A stretch of DNA of 21,268 bases from Avidesulfovibrio sp964369685 (GCA_964369685.1 CAYJFB010000032.1:1-21268), one strand, 5' to 3'. Positions 1 to 7,857 are shown, counted from the first letter of the stretch. Made by a program: numbers and translations. Notes: generated by a model not told the origin, from the sequence alone.

Positions 1-16
1 CCCCAGAAAAAAGAAA
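1..16. repeat. Partial copy of a T-tract/G-run hairpin element downstream of recA
   Basis: The first bases (CCCCAGAAAAAAG), read on the minus strand just after the recA stop, give CTTTTTTCTGGGG. The same 13 bases occur on the plus strand at about 2890-2902, where they form the left arm of a complete inverted repeat. The window edge cuts the element, so the second arm is not visible. It is probably the 3' end structure of the recA transcript. Confidence 0.4.
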
Positions 17-25
17 CGTGCATTT

Positions 26-1114
26 TTAGATGTCTTCGTCATAGGCGTCGGGTTCGTTTGCCTCGGTCAATTCTTCTTCTGTGGGTTTGAAGGCCGGTGG
101 GTTCATGCCCAAGTGTTCGATAATTTTGCTTTCGATGGCTTCACGGAGTTCCGGGGTTTCGTCGAGCAGTGCACGGACTTTTTCTTTGCCTTGACCGAGT
201 TTTTCTGTGCCAAAGGCAAACCACGCACCGCTTTTGTCAACGATGCCGGCATCAACACCAAGATCAATCAGTTCGCCGGAACGAGAAATGCCTTGTCCCC
301 AAATAATGTCAAATTTGGCTTCACGGAAAGGTGGTGCCATTTTGTTTTTAACGACTTTGACGCGTGTTAAGGAGCCGAAGGCTTCATCTTTATCTTTGAG
401 TGTTTGAATTTTACGAATATCCAAGCGTACGGAGCTATAGAATTTTAAGGCGTTACCACCTGTTGTTGTTTCGGGGCTGCCATAACCTGTGACACCGATT
501 TTCATACGGATTTGGTTGATAAAAATCACAGCTGTCCGTGATTTATGGATGGTTCCTGTCAGTTTACGCAAGGCGTGGGACATGAGGCGTGCATGTCCGC
601 CGACTTGTGTTTCTCCCATGGCGCCTTCGAGTTCTGTTTGTGGAATCAAGGCTGCAACGGAGTCGATGACCACAAGATCCACAGCAGCCGAGCGCACCAA
701 CATGTCGGCAATTTCCAATGCTTGTTCACCGTGATCGGGTTGTGAAACCAAGAGTTCGTCGGTTTTGACACCCAAACGCTTGGCATAGTTGACATCCAAG
801 GCATGTTCTGCATCGATAAATGCTGCCGTTCCGCCCAATTTTTGGCATTCGGCAATGATGTGTAGGGTCAGTGTTGTTTTTCCTGAGGATTCGGGGCCAT
901 AGATTTCCGTGACGCGTCCACGGGGAATACCGCCGATACCCAAGGCTAAATCAAGCCCGATTGACCCTGTCGGTATAATAGGAACATTGACATGGACGTC
1001 ATCAGACAATCGCATGACGGCACCTTGACCGAACTTGCGTTCGATGGTGGCAAGAGCTGTTTGTAATGCTTCGCGTCGAGCTTCTTCGGGAGTCATGACA
1101 GGTCTTTTGGCCAT
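26..1114 (-). CDS. recA: RecA recombinase
   Basis: DNA-dependent ATPase that forms filaments on single-stranded DNA, catalyses strand exchange and triggers LexA self-cleavage in the SOS response. The 362-residue protein is of normal family length. The Walker A motif GPESSGKTT is at about residues 73-81, the Walker B strand LVVIDSVAAL and the loop FINQIRMKIGV follow, and the C-terminus is acidic (ending EPDAYDEDI) as is usual. The start is ATG with AGGAAA a few bases upstream. It follows ruvB in the same direction after a 74-bp gap, so it may be co-transcribed with ruvAB or have its own promoter. I could not identify a convincing LexA box in that gap. No anomaly is seen. Confidence 0.99.
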   Translation of the reverse strand: MAKRPVMTPEEARREALQTALATIERKFGQGAVMRLSDDVHVNVPIIPTGSIGLDLALGIGGIPRGRVTEIYGPESSGKTTLTLHIIAECQKLGGTAAFIDAEHALDVNYAKRLGVKTDELLVSQPDHGEQALEIADMLVRSAAVDLVVIDSVAALIPQTELEGAMGETQVGGHARLMSHALRKLTGTIHKSRTAVIFINQIRMKIGVTGYGSPETTTGGNALKFYSSVRLDIRKIQTLKDKDEAFGSLTRVKVVKNKMAPPFREAKFDIIWGQGISRSGELIDLGVDAGIVDKSGAWFAFGTEKLGQGKEKVRALLDETPELREAIESKIIEHLGMNPPAFKPTEEELTEANEPDAYDEDI

Positions 1115-1188
1115 GGTGAGATTTCCTTTTTTTCTTCTTTGTTGACAGGATATGTTTTTATTTGAAAAAAGATTTTTAAAATAACTGG

Positions 1189-2223
1189 TTACAGAAGAGA
1201 GCCTTGTTTTTTGTTGGATATATTTATTTCATTGTCGGTCAATTTGAGGTGTTGGTAGGCTCTTTGAGTTGCCATTCGCCCTCTGGGGGTGCGTTTCAAG
1301 TATCCACATTGGATGAGGTAGGGTTCATAGATATCTTCGAGTGTCCGCACTTCTTCGGCGCAGGCTGCAGCCAAGGTTTTTATGCCTACGGGACCGCCAT
1401 TATAATATTCAATCAATACGGTCAGCAATTTTCTGTCCATGTGATCGAGTCCGTCTTCATCGACATCAAGGCGAGAAAGGGCGTGTTTGGCTTGCTCTTC
1501 GTCCACAACACCTGTGCCGTACACGCTGGCGAAGTCACGGACACGGCGGAGGAGTCGATTGGCAATTCGTGGTGTGCCGCGCGAGCGTCTGCCTATTTCC
1601 AACGCACCTTTTTGTGTTGTTTCTACGTGAAGGATGTGTGCCGAACGCAAAACCACACGCGCCAATTCTTCGGGGGTATAATATTCAAGACGGTTAATGA
1701 TACCAAAGCGATCGCGTAAGGGTGACGACAACAATCCGACCCTTGTTGTTGCACCGACAAGGGTAAAGGGTTCCAGTTCTATTTTTACGGTGCGTGCTGC
1801 GGGGCCTTGTCCGATAACCAAATCCAATTTGAAATCTTCCATGGCAGGGTAAAGGATTTCTTCCACGGCTACGGGCATTCGGTGTATTTCGTCGACAAAA
1901 AGGATATCGTGGCGCGATAAGTTTGTCAGTATGGCGGCGAGGTCTCCGCCGCGCTCAAGGACAGGGCCTGAGGTACAGATGAGGTTGACGCTCAATTCTG
2001 TTGCCATAATTTGTGCAAGGGTCGTTTTACCGAGCCCCGGGTTGCCATGAAAAAGGATGTGATCCATGGCTTGTCCACGTTCACGGGCGGCATTTAAGAA
2101 TACACGTAGGTTCGCGCGTAATTCTTCTTGACCGATGAAATCTTCCAGTCGTGTTGGACGAATGGTTGTTTCCTCGGTTGGTGTGGGGCAGGGGGTTGTA
2201 TTGAGAAAAATTTCATCGGTCAT
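1189..2223 (-). CDS. ruvB: Holliday junction branch-migration helicase RuvB
   Basis: AAA+ ATPase motor that, with RuvA, drives branch migration of Holliday junctions in the cytoplasm. The 344 residues are of normal length. Walker A GNPGLGKTT is at about residues 60-68 and Walker B LFVDEIH at about 108-114; TLVGATTRVGLLSSPLRDRFG (sensor 1 and arginine-finger region) and a C-terminal winged-helix domain (TLEDIYEPYLIQCGYLKRTPRGR) follow. Its ATG lies inside the end of ruvA (4-bp overlap), showing translational coupling. ruvC, often next to ruvAB, is not in the window. Confidence 0.98.
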   Translation of the reverse strand: MTDEIFLNTTPCPTPTEETTIRPTRLEDFIGQEELRANLRVFLNAARERGQAMDHILFHGNPGLGKTTLAQIMATELSVNLICTSGPVLERGGDLAAILTNLSRHDILFVDEIHRMPVAVEEILYPAMEDFKLDLVIGQGPAARTVKIELEPFTLVGATTRVGLLSSPLRDRFGIINRLEYYTPEELARVVLRSAHILHVETTQKGALEIGRRSRGTPRIANRLLRRVRDFASVYGTGVVDEEQAKHALSRLDVDEDGLDHMDRKLLTVLIEYYNGGPVGIKTLAAACAEEVRTLEDIYEPYLIQCGYLKRTPRGRMATQRAYQHLKLTDNEINISNKKQGSLL

Positions 2224-2840
2224 GCTTCGCCGCCTTGTTTCATGCGTGCCAAAGTGCGCAAGGCCAAGCGTAAAGCTCCGCTCACATCAAGTGTCGGATC
2301 GTGATCAAGTATGGAGCGTAAAATGGAGGCCGTTTCGATTTCATCGTATCCCAAGCCTGCAAGTCCTGCCATGGCGTCCTTATAGACATTGAGTCCTGCT
2401 GTCAGGTTGGTGCTGACAATGGTGGGCACGTTATCAATCCGTAATTTATCTTTGAGCTCCAAAAAGAGTCGTTGTGCGGTTTTTTGACCGATTCCCGAAA
2501 CACGCGTTAAGGGTGTGTGATCGCCTTCAATGACAATACGGCGCAAATCATCGGGGCGATAGACAGAGAGTATAGCCAACGCTGTTTTGGCACCGACTTT
2601 AGACAGACTAATTAGTGTTTCAAAGGTACGGCGTTCATCCCATGATTCAAAGCCGAAGAGTTCTTGGCTGTCTTCACGCACAATGTGTCGAATGTGCAGC
2701 GCTATCTGTTCACCAAGTTCCGGTACACGAGAGAGTGTGTGCGCAGGAATAAAGACCTCGTATCCCACACCGGAAACGGTAGCGAGCACAACACTGTGTA
2801 TATTTTGCTGAATGAGTTTGCCTTCAAGATATGCAATCAT
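2220..2840 (-). CDS. ruvA: Holliday junction DNA-binding protein RuvA
   Basis: Tetrameric protein that binds the four-way junction and loads RuvB. It has 206 residues, the usual length. The N-terminal OB-fold begins MIAYLEGKLIQ. Two helix-hairpin-helix motifs are visible (LISLSKVGAKTALAILS and RVSGIGQKTAQRLFLELKDKL), followed by a flexible linker and the C-terminal domain III (DAMAGLAGLGYDEIETASIL) that contacts RuvB. It overlaps ruvB by 4 bp. A 99-bp gap holding an inverted repeat separates it from pdxT upstream, so it may be transcribed separately or partly from the pdxST promoter. Confidence 0.98.
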   Translation of the reverse strand: MIAYLEGKLIQQNIHSVVLATVSGVGYEVFIPAHTLSRVPELGEQIALHIRHIVREDSQELFGFESWDERRTFETLISLSKVGAKTALAILSVYRPDDLRRIVIEGDHTPLTRVSGIGQKTAQRLFLELKDKLRIDNVPTIVSTNLTAGLNVYKDAMAGLAGLGYDEIETASILRSILDHDPTLDVSGALRLALRTLARMKQGGEA

Positions 2841-2889
2841 GGTTTTTCTTTACACCAAGATGCGTCAATAGGGAAGAGTCTTCTTTTTC

Positions 2890-2939
2890 TTTTTTCTGGG
2901 GGAGACATAACCTTGTAGTGTGTCTCCCTCAAGAAAAAA
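2890..2939. repeat. Inverted repeat with flanking T- and A-tracts between pdxT and ruvA
   Basis: The arms GGGAGACA (2900-2907) and TGTCTCCC (2921-2928) are perfectly complementary around a 13-base loop. The stem extends outward by a G-T, a G-C and a T-A pair. A T-tract on the left (about 2890-2896) can pair with an A-tract on the right (about 2933-2939). On both strands the T-run comes before the stem and the A-run after it, opposite to a canonical intrinsic terminator. It could still end the pdxST transcript or stabilise RNA ends. The structure is read directly; the role is inferred. Confidence 0.55.
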
Positions 2940-3584
2940 TCAAGCGTGTATGATGTGATTAAGAAAATATTGGTGCAAACGGGTGTCTTTGGTGAGTTCC
3001 GGATGGAATGATGTCGCAAGAATGCGATTTTGCCGTACTGCAACAATGGGTATTTGGGGTTGCGTTTTTTTTTCTATGGATAATTCGGTATGACTGACTT
3101 CAGCTTTTGTTTGCGGCATGGTTGCTAAAATCTGTACTGCAGAGCCGACGTGTGTGAGCACCGGTGCTCGAATAAAAACGGCTTCCAACGGTTTTTTGAA
3201 GCATTCAACCTGCAATTGACATTCAAAGCTTTCCGTTTGACGTCCAAAAGCATTTCGACGCACAACGGCGTCAAGTAAGCCAAGACGAGGTTGTTCACTG
3301 TCTTCAATCTCTTTACACAGTAAAATTAATCCTGCACAAGTGCCATACAAAGCCAAACCTTGACTGTGTGCCTCTTGAATTGCTTCTAATAAATCCCAGT
3401 CAGACATCAGTTTACCCATTACCGTGCTTTCACCGCCCGGTAAAATTAAACCATCCAACCCGTTGAGGTGTGCAGGGCGTCGAACTTCTATGCTTTCTAC
3501 ACCAAGACTCTGCATAATATGTACATGTTCCCGAAAAGCCCCCTGCAATGCCAACACCCCTACACGCAAGCGTTGTATTGTCAT
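2940..3584 (-). CDS. pdxT: Glutaminase subunit of pyridoxal 5'-phosphate synthase PdxT
   Basis: Class I glutamine amidotransferase that hydrolyses glutamine and channels ammonia to PdxS for de novo PLP synthesis. It has 214 residues; family members are usually around 190-200. The oxyanion strand LPGGEST is at about 48-54, the nucleophile elbow YGTCAGLILL places the catalytic cysteine at about Cys83, and FHPELT near the C-terminus supplies the His194/Glu196 pair. It starts 4 bp after the pdxS stop, so the two subunits are co-translated. A moderately variable insert (TMPQTKAEVSHTELSIEK) before the last strand accounts for the extra length. Confidence 0.98.
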   Translation of the reverse strand: MTIQRLRVGVLALQGAFREHVHIMQSLGVESIEVRRPAHLNGLDGLILPGGESTVMGKLMSDWDLLEAIQEAHSQGLALYGTCAGLILLCKEIEDSEQPRLGLLDAVVRRNAFGRQTESFECQLQVECFKKPLEAVFIRAPVLTHVGSAVQILATMPQTKAEVSHTELSIEKKTQPQIPIVAVRQNRILATSFHPELTKDTRLHQYFLNHIIHA

Positions 3585-3588
3585 TGCC

Positions 3589-4470
3589 TTACCAGCCCCG
3601 TTCTTGCATCCGTTGGGCAGGTTCTATGGTTGCTATTTCTAACCCGGGCATGGCTTCACCTAAATCACGGGAAACTTCGGCAAGCACAGACATATCATTA
3701 TAATGCGTCACCGCCGCAACAATGGCCTTGGCTCGTTTGCTCGGATCGGCAGATTTGAAAATTCCGGAACCGACAAAAACACCGTCACAACCCAAATGCA
3801 TCATCAATGCGGCATCAGCAGGCGTTGCAATCCCACCGGCAGCAAAATTGACCACAGGTAAACGTCCGTGTTCACGTACCGCCAACACTATTTCTAAAGG
3901 TGCACCGATTTCTTTGGCATAATTCGGCACTTCTTCGGCAGATAACGCACACAGTGCACGAATATCACCAAACAACATCCGACAATGCCGCACCGCCTCA
4001 ACAACGTTACCCGTGCCCGGTTCTCCCTTGGTACGGATCATCGCCGCGCCCTCAGCCAAACGTCGTAACGCTTCACCAAGATTGCGCGCACCACATACAA
4101 AAGGAACATTAAAGGCATGTTTATCTATATGAAAACGGTCGTCTGCAGGCGTCAATACTTCACTTTCGTCAATATAATCAGCACCCAAGGCTTCAAGAAT
4201 GCGTGCTTCTATAAAATGGCCGATACGTGCTTTCGCCATTACAGGAATGCTGACAGTATCCATGATGCGTTGCACAATCGTAGGATCAGCCATGCGAGCT
4301 ACCCCACCGGCTGCACGGATATCTGACGGCACACGCTCAAGCGCCATGACAGCACACGCTCCCGCATCTTGTGCTATGCGTGCCTGCTCTTCATTCGTTA
4401 CATCCATAATCACACCGCCCTTGAGCATTTCTGCCAAGCCGGTTTTTAAACGAAGGGTTCCTTGTTCCAT
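3589..4470 (-). CDS. pdxS: Pyridoxal 5'-phosphate synthase lyase subunit PdxS
   Basis: Forms PLP from ribose 5-phosphate (or ribulose 5-phosphate), glyceraldehyde 3-phosphate and PdxT-derived ammonia, as a (beta/alpha)8 dodecamer. The 293 residues match the family. The expected catalytic residues are present: Asp23 (IMDVTN), Lys80 (PVMAKARIGH), which forms the first imine, and Lys148 (MIRTKGEPGTGN), the second. The phosphate-binding loop FAAGGI and VFVGSGIF near the C-terminus are also present. The start is ATG with GAGG six bases upstream. It is the first gene of a pdxST unit divergent from the MocR-type regulator at 4678. Confidence 0.99.
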   Translation of the reverse strand: MEQGTLRLKTGLAEMLKGGVIMDVTNEEQARIAQDAGACAVMALERVPSDIRAAGGVARMADPTIVQRIMDTVSIPVMAKARIGHFIEARILEALGADYIDESEVLTPADDRFHIDKHAFNVPFVCGARNLGEALRRLAEGAAMIRTKGEPGTGNVVEAVRHCRMLFGDIRALCALSAEEVPNYAKEIGAPLEIVLAVREHGRLPVVNFAAGGIATPADAALMMHLGCDGVFVGSGIFKSADPSKRAKAIVAAVTHYNDMSVLAEVSRDLGEAMPGLEIATIEPAQRMQERGW

Positions 4471-4677
4471 ATTATCCTCATGCGGTTATCAAATCATTCT
4501 TGCGTGTCACACAGTCATACACACAACAAGCTTTTTCATACCAAGCTCTTTTTTCGATTGACAGAATGAATACAGATATGCAAACAATATATTTTGTATC
4601 CATACAGATTTATATTGTCATCGTGACAATTTGTATAAAGTAAAACTTAAAAAAAATCATTACAATATGTAATCATT
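4471..4677. promoter_or_regulatory. Divergent pdxS / MocR-regulator control region with several small dyads
   Basis: The 207-bp AT-rich gap must hold promoters for both directions. Visible dyads are TGTAT-CC-ATACA (4595-4606), ATTGTCA-TCG-TGACAAT (4614-4630) and ATTACA-ATA-TGTAAT (4659-4673). The heptamer TTTGTAT also repeats directly at 4593-4599 and 4630-4636. MocR-type regulators often bind repeats in such divergent gaps, so these are candidate operators. The regulator's ATG has no recognisable Shine-Dalgarno sequence, and a TACAAT hexamer (4661-4666) lies so close that a nearly leaderless mRNA is possible. I could not place confident -35/-10 pairs. Confidence 0.4.
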
Positions 4678-6039
4678 ATGAAATTCTTACAATTTTATGA
4701 AGATCGCGGTTTGCAACCCAAATACAAAGCCCTTGCCGACGCTATTGCAAAAGGCATTGCTCAACACCTTTTAAATCCCGGAGACAGCCTACCCACACAA
4801 CGTGCTTTGGCAACACTCTTGGGTGTCACAGTCGGTACGGTGACACGCGCCTATGCCGAAGCCGCACAACGTGGGTTGGTGATCGGTGTGATAGGAAAAG
4901 GCACCTTCATTGCCACACCTCGTCAGGATGTAGACACAATGCCTTCAAGACAATCTCATGCATATGATCTTGGATATATTTCGCCTTTTGAATATCTCAG
5001 CCCAAGCATTCATGAGGCCATGGGGCATTTGAAAGAGATTAAAGATGTTGATTTTCTCACAAACTATCAACATCCTTGTGGTTTGTTGCGACATCGAGAA
5101 GCAGGCGCATTGTGGACACAACAATATGGACTGTCCGTCCATCCAAATGATATACTTATCTGTGCCGGAGCCCAACACGCTCTTCTTGTAACACTCATGG
5201 CACTTTTTAATCCCGGCGACAGGATTGCCGCAGAACCTTTGACGTTTCCCTTGTTTAAACAGCTTGCCAGAAGGCTTTCTTTGCAGCTTGTACCCGTACG
5301 TATGGATTCAAACGGTATGTTACCCGATGCACTTGAAACAATCTCTCGCAGTGGTGGTGGAATTCAAGGTGTGTACCTTATGCCGACGTGTCATAACCCT
5401 ACATTGGCACAAATTCCTGAAGGGCGACGTCATCAATTGGTTGAGGTTTGCCGTCGGCACCAAATTAAAATTATTGAAGATGATGTGTTTGCACTCACGT
5501 TGCGTAGCAATCTCACACCACTGACAGCACTCGCCCCAGAATTATCTTGTTTTATAGCCACGACAAGTGAAGCCCTCAGTGGAGGATTGCGTATTGCCTA
5601 TCTTTCTCCACCGCAACAATATTATGAAAAACTTGAGCGCGCCATTGCATGTACGGTCAGTATGGCTCCGCCGTTTATGGCTGAATTGGCACGATTATGG
5701 ATTCTTGACGGTACGGCCGATACCATTTTACAAGCCAAACGTGAAGCGGCATTTCAGCGCAACACACTTGTTCGTCAAGTGTTGGATGGTTTTGCACCAA
5801 AAACTCGCGATACGGGTTTTTTTTGTTGGCTCAAATTGCCTGAACCTTGGACGGCAACACAATTTTCTTTTATAGCACGGCAACAAGGTGTTGTTGTCAT
5901 TGAGGGCGATCATTTTGCTTTGTCACATGGTGCACCGGAGGAAGGGATACGAATTGCACTTGGTAGTCTGCCACAAGAAACGCAACTGAAAGAAAGTTTG
6001 CAAATTCTTGGGCACATTTTACAAAATGGTGTTGTCTAA
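4678..6039 (+). CDS. MocR-type (GntR-aminotransferase) regulator lacking the PLP lysine, PdxR-like by position
   Basis: A 453-residue fusion of a GntR winged helix (about 12-78; SLPTQRALATLLGVTVGTVTRAY, KGTFI) to a fold-type I aminotransferase-like domain, i.e. the MocR subfamily that senses PLP or PLP-ligand adducts. The aminotransferase signature is recognisable: AGAQHAL, PTCHNPT with the cofactor Asn, EDDVF and GLRIAYL. However, the position normally held by the Schiff-base lysine (family pattern S-K-T-L-x-P-G-L-R) reads S-E-A-L-S-G-G-L-R here, with Glu298 encoded by GAA at 5569-5571. The usual pyridine-contacting Tyr is Phe271. Divergence from pdxST suggests a PdxR-like role. The loss of lysine means any PLP binding is not a normal internal aldimine. 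No frameshift is present and the reading frame looks under selection. Confidence 0.88.
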   Translation: MKFLQFYEDRGLQPKYKALADAIAKGIAQHLLNPGDSLPTQRALATLLGVTVGTVTRAYAEAAQRGLVIGVIGKGTFIATPRQDVDTMPSRQSHAYDLGYISPFEYLSPSIHEAMGHLKEIKDVDFLTNYQHPCGLLRHREAGALWTQQYGLSVHPNDILICAGAQHALLVTLMALFNPGDRIAAEPLTFPLFKQLARRLSLQLVPVRMDSNGMLPDALETISRSGGGIQGVYLMPTCHNPTLAQIPEGRRHQLVEVCRRHQIKIIEDDVFALTLRSNLTPLTALAPELSCFIATTSEALSGGLRIAYLSPPQQYYEKLERAIACTVSMAPPFMAELARLWILDGTADTILQAKREAAFQRNTLVRQVLDGFAPKTRDTGFFCWLKLPEPWTATQFSFIARQQGVVVIEGDHFALSHGAPEEGIRIALGSLPQETQLKESLQILGHILQNGVV

Positions 6040-6147
6040 TCGGTTATTATTTATTCTTTATCAAAGATATTTAAGAATTGTTCAGATGAACATTGAATCA
6101 AAATCATGATTGTAATTATAACAAGATGATAGATAAAGTCGAATTTC

Positions 6148-6185
6148 TGCGGTAAGCAACCACTCGATATTGGTTGCTTACCGCA
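6148..6185. terminator. Perfect 15-bp hairpin between convergent genes
   Basis: TGCGGTAAGCAACCA (6148-6162) and TGGTTGCTTACCGCA (6171-6185) are exact reverse complements around an 8-base loop. It lies between the stop of the MocR gene (plus) and the stop of the methyltransferase gene (minus). There is no T-run on either side, so an intrinsic terminator is not proven. A bidirectional transcript-end structure is the simplest reading. Confidence 0.45.
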
Positions 6186-6226
6186 ATATACATTGATCAG
6201 AGAGTCTTTTTACTCACATTGTACAA

Positions 6227-7747
6227 TTATTGTGTGAGATAACAATCATGAAAACGGTGTTGTTTTTCTTTCCAAAAATCCGAAACGCCGAGTTCTTCTT
6301 CAGCATCAACAACAATTGAGCGTATATCTTTAACAATTTGTTCAGATAAGGGATTGGCTTGTTTGTGTGTTGCAAGCAGGTTTTTTGCTTTTGTACAAGC
6401 GTTATCAATGACAGAAGGACTTCCGGCAGCTTGCCAAGAATCATAGTTGGACAAATTCATCAAATCATAACGGCTTACTTGGTGAACTTTATTTAAGGTA
6501 TCTTCAGAGGTGATGTATTCACCAAAAGGTCCTGTTTGTTTGATGAGATCGGTAGATATCGTTTTGGCATTGACTCTGTATCCTGCAATAATCCGTAAGG
6601 TCGCATCAATCAATTCATCATCAAGCAATAGGCTTGCAATATCAAAGGCCATGCTTGTTTGTAAGGTTCCGGCACCGCAGATGATATTTGCTCCGCATAA
6701 GGCACTCATGAGGCGGCTCATACCTCGTTCCGCACCATTTTGGATATCAAATTCCATCGCGTCGCTTTTACCTGCTGTGATATAGCTTGGCACTTCATAA
6801 AAATGAGCCATGTGCGCGGCAGACATATTTAATAAAATGGATTCCGGAGCCGCCATCAAAGAATTGCCGTTGCGCATGTTCATAATACATGATGTGGAGG
6901 CATATAAAGCCGTGTTTCCGGGGTTTACACATTGAATAAGTGTGTTGAAAGCAAGAAATTCTGTATTTTTTACAACTAAAGAACCGGCGATGTCTTGCGG
7001 TGTTGTTGCGCCTGCTTGAGTCATAAACAATAAATTACAAGGCAAATTTGCTCGTGCGGCAATAATGGCGTTATCACAGGTGTGCTCACCGAGGCGTAAA
7101 GGACTGATTGTTGTATTGTTGATGACACAAGGAGGGCGACGCCGCATGTTTTCTTCACTGCCACAAAGCACTTTAGCCATTTCAACCACTTTCTTTGCTT
7201 GGAAAGGCGTGTTGACGACAAGTTGTTTAGGTTTTGCTGTATGCACAAAGGCTATTTCTGCGTTGTGTAAGGCGTCGCTTTGTTCGGGTACATCTGAAAT
7301 AACCATGCATCGGTTATAGATATGAACATTTTTCAATGCATCAATGGTATGGATGATGTCAATGGCATCTTTTTTTGTACAATGGCGGCGTTCTCTTGTA
7401 TCAAGGTCATAGAAATACACTTCTTGCCCTGAATTACAACCATATACTTGACCTTTTACAATATGAACGTCATCTTCTTCACTTCTCCCATAATGCACAA
7501 AAGAGGCAGGGGCTTTTCGGATACAGTCTTCTACTAAATTTTTTGGAAAATGAATGCATTGTTCGTCATCTTCATAACAGCCGTGGTCACAAAGTATTTG
7601 TCTGGCTTCTTTGCTGCCAAACCACATACCGCGTTCACTCAAAATTTCAAGACCTGCTTCATGAATTTGTTCAGACTCATCTTGAGTTAACACTTCAAAA
7701 CGTTGCTTTATTCCCAAAGTAAGCGATTCATGACTGATCCGTTTCAT
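6227..7747 (-). CDS. MttB-family corrinoid methyltransferase without pyrrolysine
   Basis: Member of the trimethylamine methyltransferase (MttB/COG5598) family, which moves a methyl group from a quaternary or tertiary amine to a corrinoid protein. It has 506 residues. A longer in-frame start at 7780 exists, but GGAGG lies seven bases before the ATG at 7747 (MKRISHESLTL). Family features include the N-terminal helix ESEQIHEAGLEILSERG and the C-terminal SDAMEFDIQNGAERG...GANIICGAGTLQTS. The frame is open with no internal TAG, so it belongs to the non-pyrrolysine branch. Characterised members of that branch demethylate glycine betaine, proline betaine, carnitine or gamma-butyrobetaine. No corrinoid protein, methylcorrinoid:folate methyltransferase or activase gene lies nearby, so the substrate is unknown. 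Confidence 0.9.
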   Translation of the reverse strand: MKRISHESLTLGIKQRFEVLTQDESEQIHEAGLEILSERGMWFGSKEARQILCDHGCYEDDEQCIHFPKNLVEDCIRKAPASFVHYGRSEEDDVHIVKGQVYGCNSGQEVYFYDLDTRERRHCTKKDAIDIIHTIDALKNVHIYNRCMVISDVPEQSDALHNAEIAFVHTAKPKQLVVNTPFQAKKVVEMAKVLCGSEENMRRRPPCVINNTTISPLRLGEHTCDNAIIAARANLPCNLLFMTQAGATTPQDIAGSLVVKNTEFLAFNTLIQCVNPGNTALYASTSCIMNMRNGNSLMAAPESILLNMSAAHMAHFYEVPSYITAGKSDAMEFDIQNGAERGMSRLMSALCGANIICGAGTLQTSMAFDIASLLLDDELIDATLRIIAGYRVNAKTISTDLIKQTGPFGEYITSEDTLNKVHQVSRYDLMNLSNYDSWQAAGSPSVIDNACTKAKNLLATHKQANPLSEQIVKDIRSIVVDAEEELGVSDFWKEKQHRFHDCYLTQ

Positions 7748-7759
7748 AACTAAACCTCC

Positions 7760-7778
7760 ATATATACTGTATATATAC
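7760..7778. promoter_or_regulatory. AT-alternating palindrome just upstream of the methyltransferase SD
   Basis: ATATATAC-T-GTATATAT (7760-7776) is a perfect 8-bp dyad, overlapping GTATATATAC (7769-7778), itself palindromic. It lies directly upstream of the GGAGG of the methyltransferase gene, in its 5' leader if the sigma-54-like promoter is used. It could be an operator, but simple alternating AT runs form palindromes easily. Confidence 0.25.
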
Positions 7779-7840
7779 AATATATATTTAAAAAAAATAG
7801 GTTTTAAGAGAAAAAGTCCCTGAATTCAGTATGAAATACT

Positions 7841-7857
7841 ATGCAAAAAAAGTTCCA
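7841..7857 (-). promoter_or_regulatory. Candidate sigma-54 (-24/-12) promoter for the methyltransferase gene
   Basis: Read on the minus strand this is TGGAACTTTTTTTGCAT. It matches the RpoN pattern TGGCAC-N5-TTGCW with one mismatch, and has the required 10 bases between the GG and GC dinucleotides. Transcription would start near 7831, giving a leader of about 85 nt. Some amine and betaine methyltransferase clusters in anaerobes are controlled by RpoN activators (established in general terms). No activator gene is in the window. Confidence 0.45.

Noticed and set aside
1204..1719. Plus-strand open frame of 171 residues
   Set aside because: It lies wholly antisense to ruvB, whose frame carries all family motifs. 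The antisense product is rich in Phe/Cys/His with no recognisable domain.
4558..4590. TTGACA as the -35 of a promoter for the MocR gene
   Set aside because: No acceptable -10 hexamer occurs 16-18 bases downstream.
6227..7747. Pyrrolysine (TAG-readthrough) MttB
   Set aside because: The frame is complete at about 506 residues with no internal TAG, so it is the non-pyrrolysine type.
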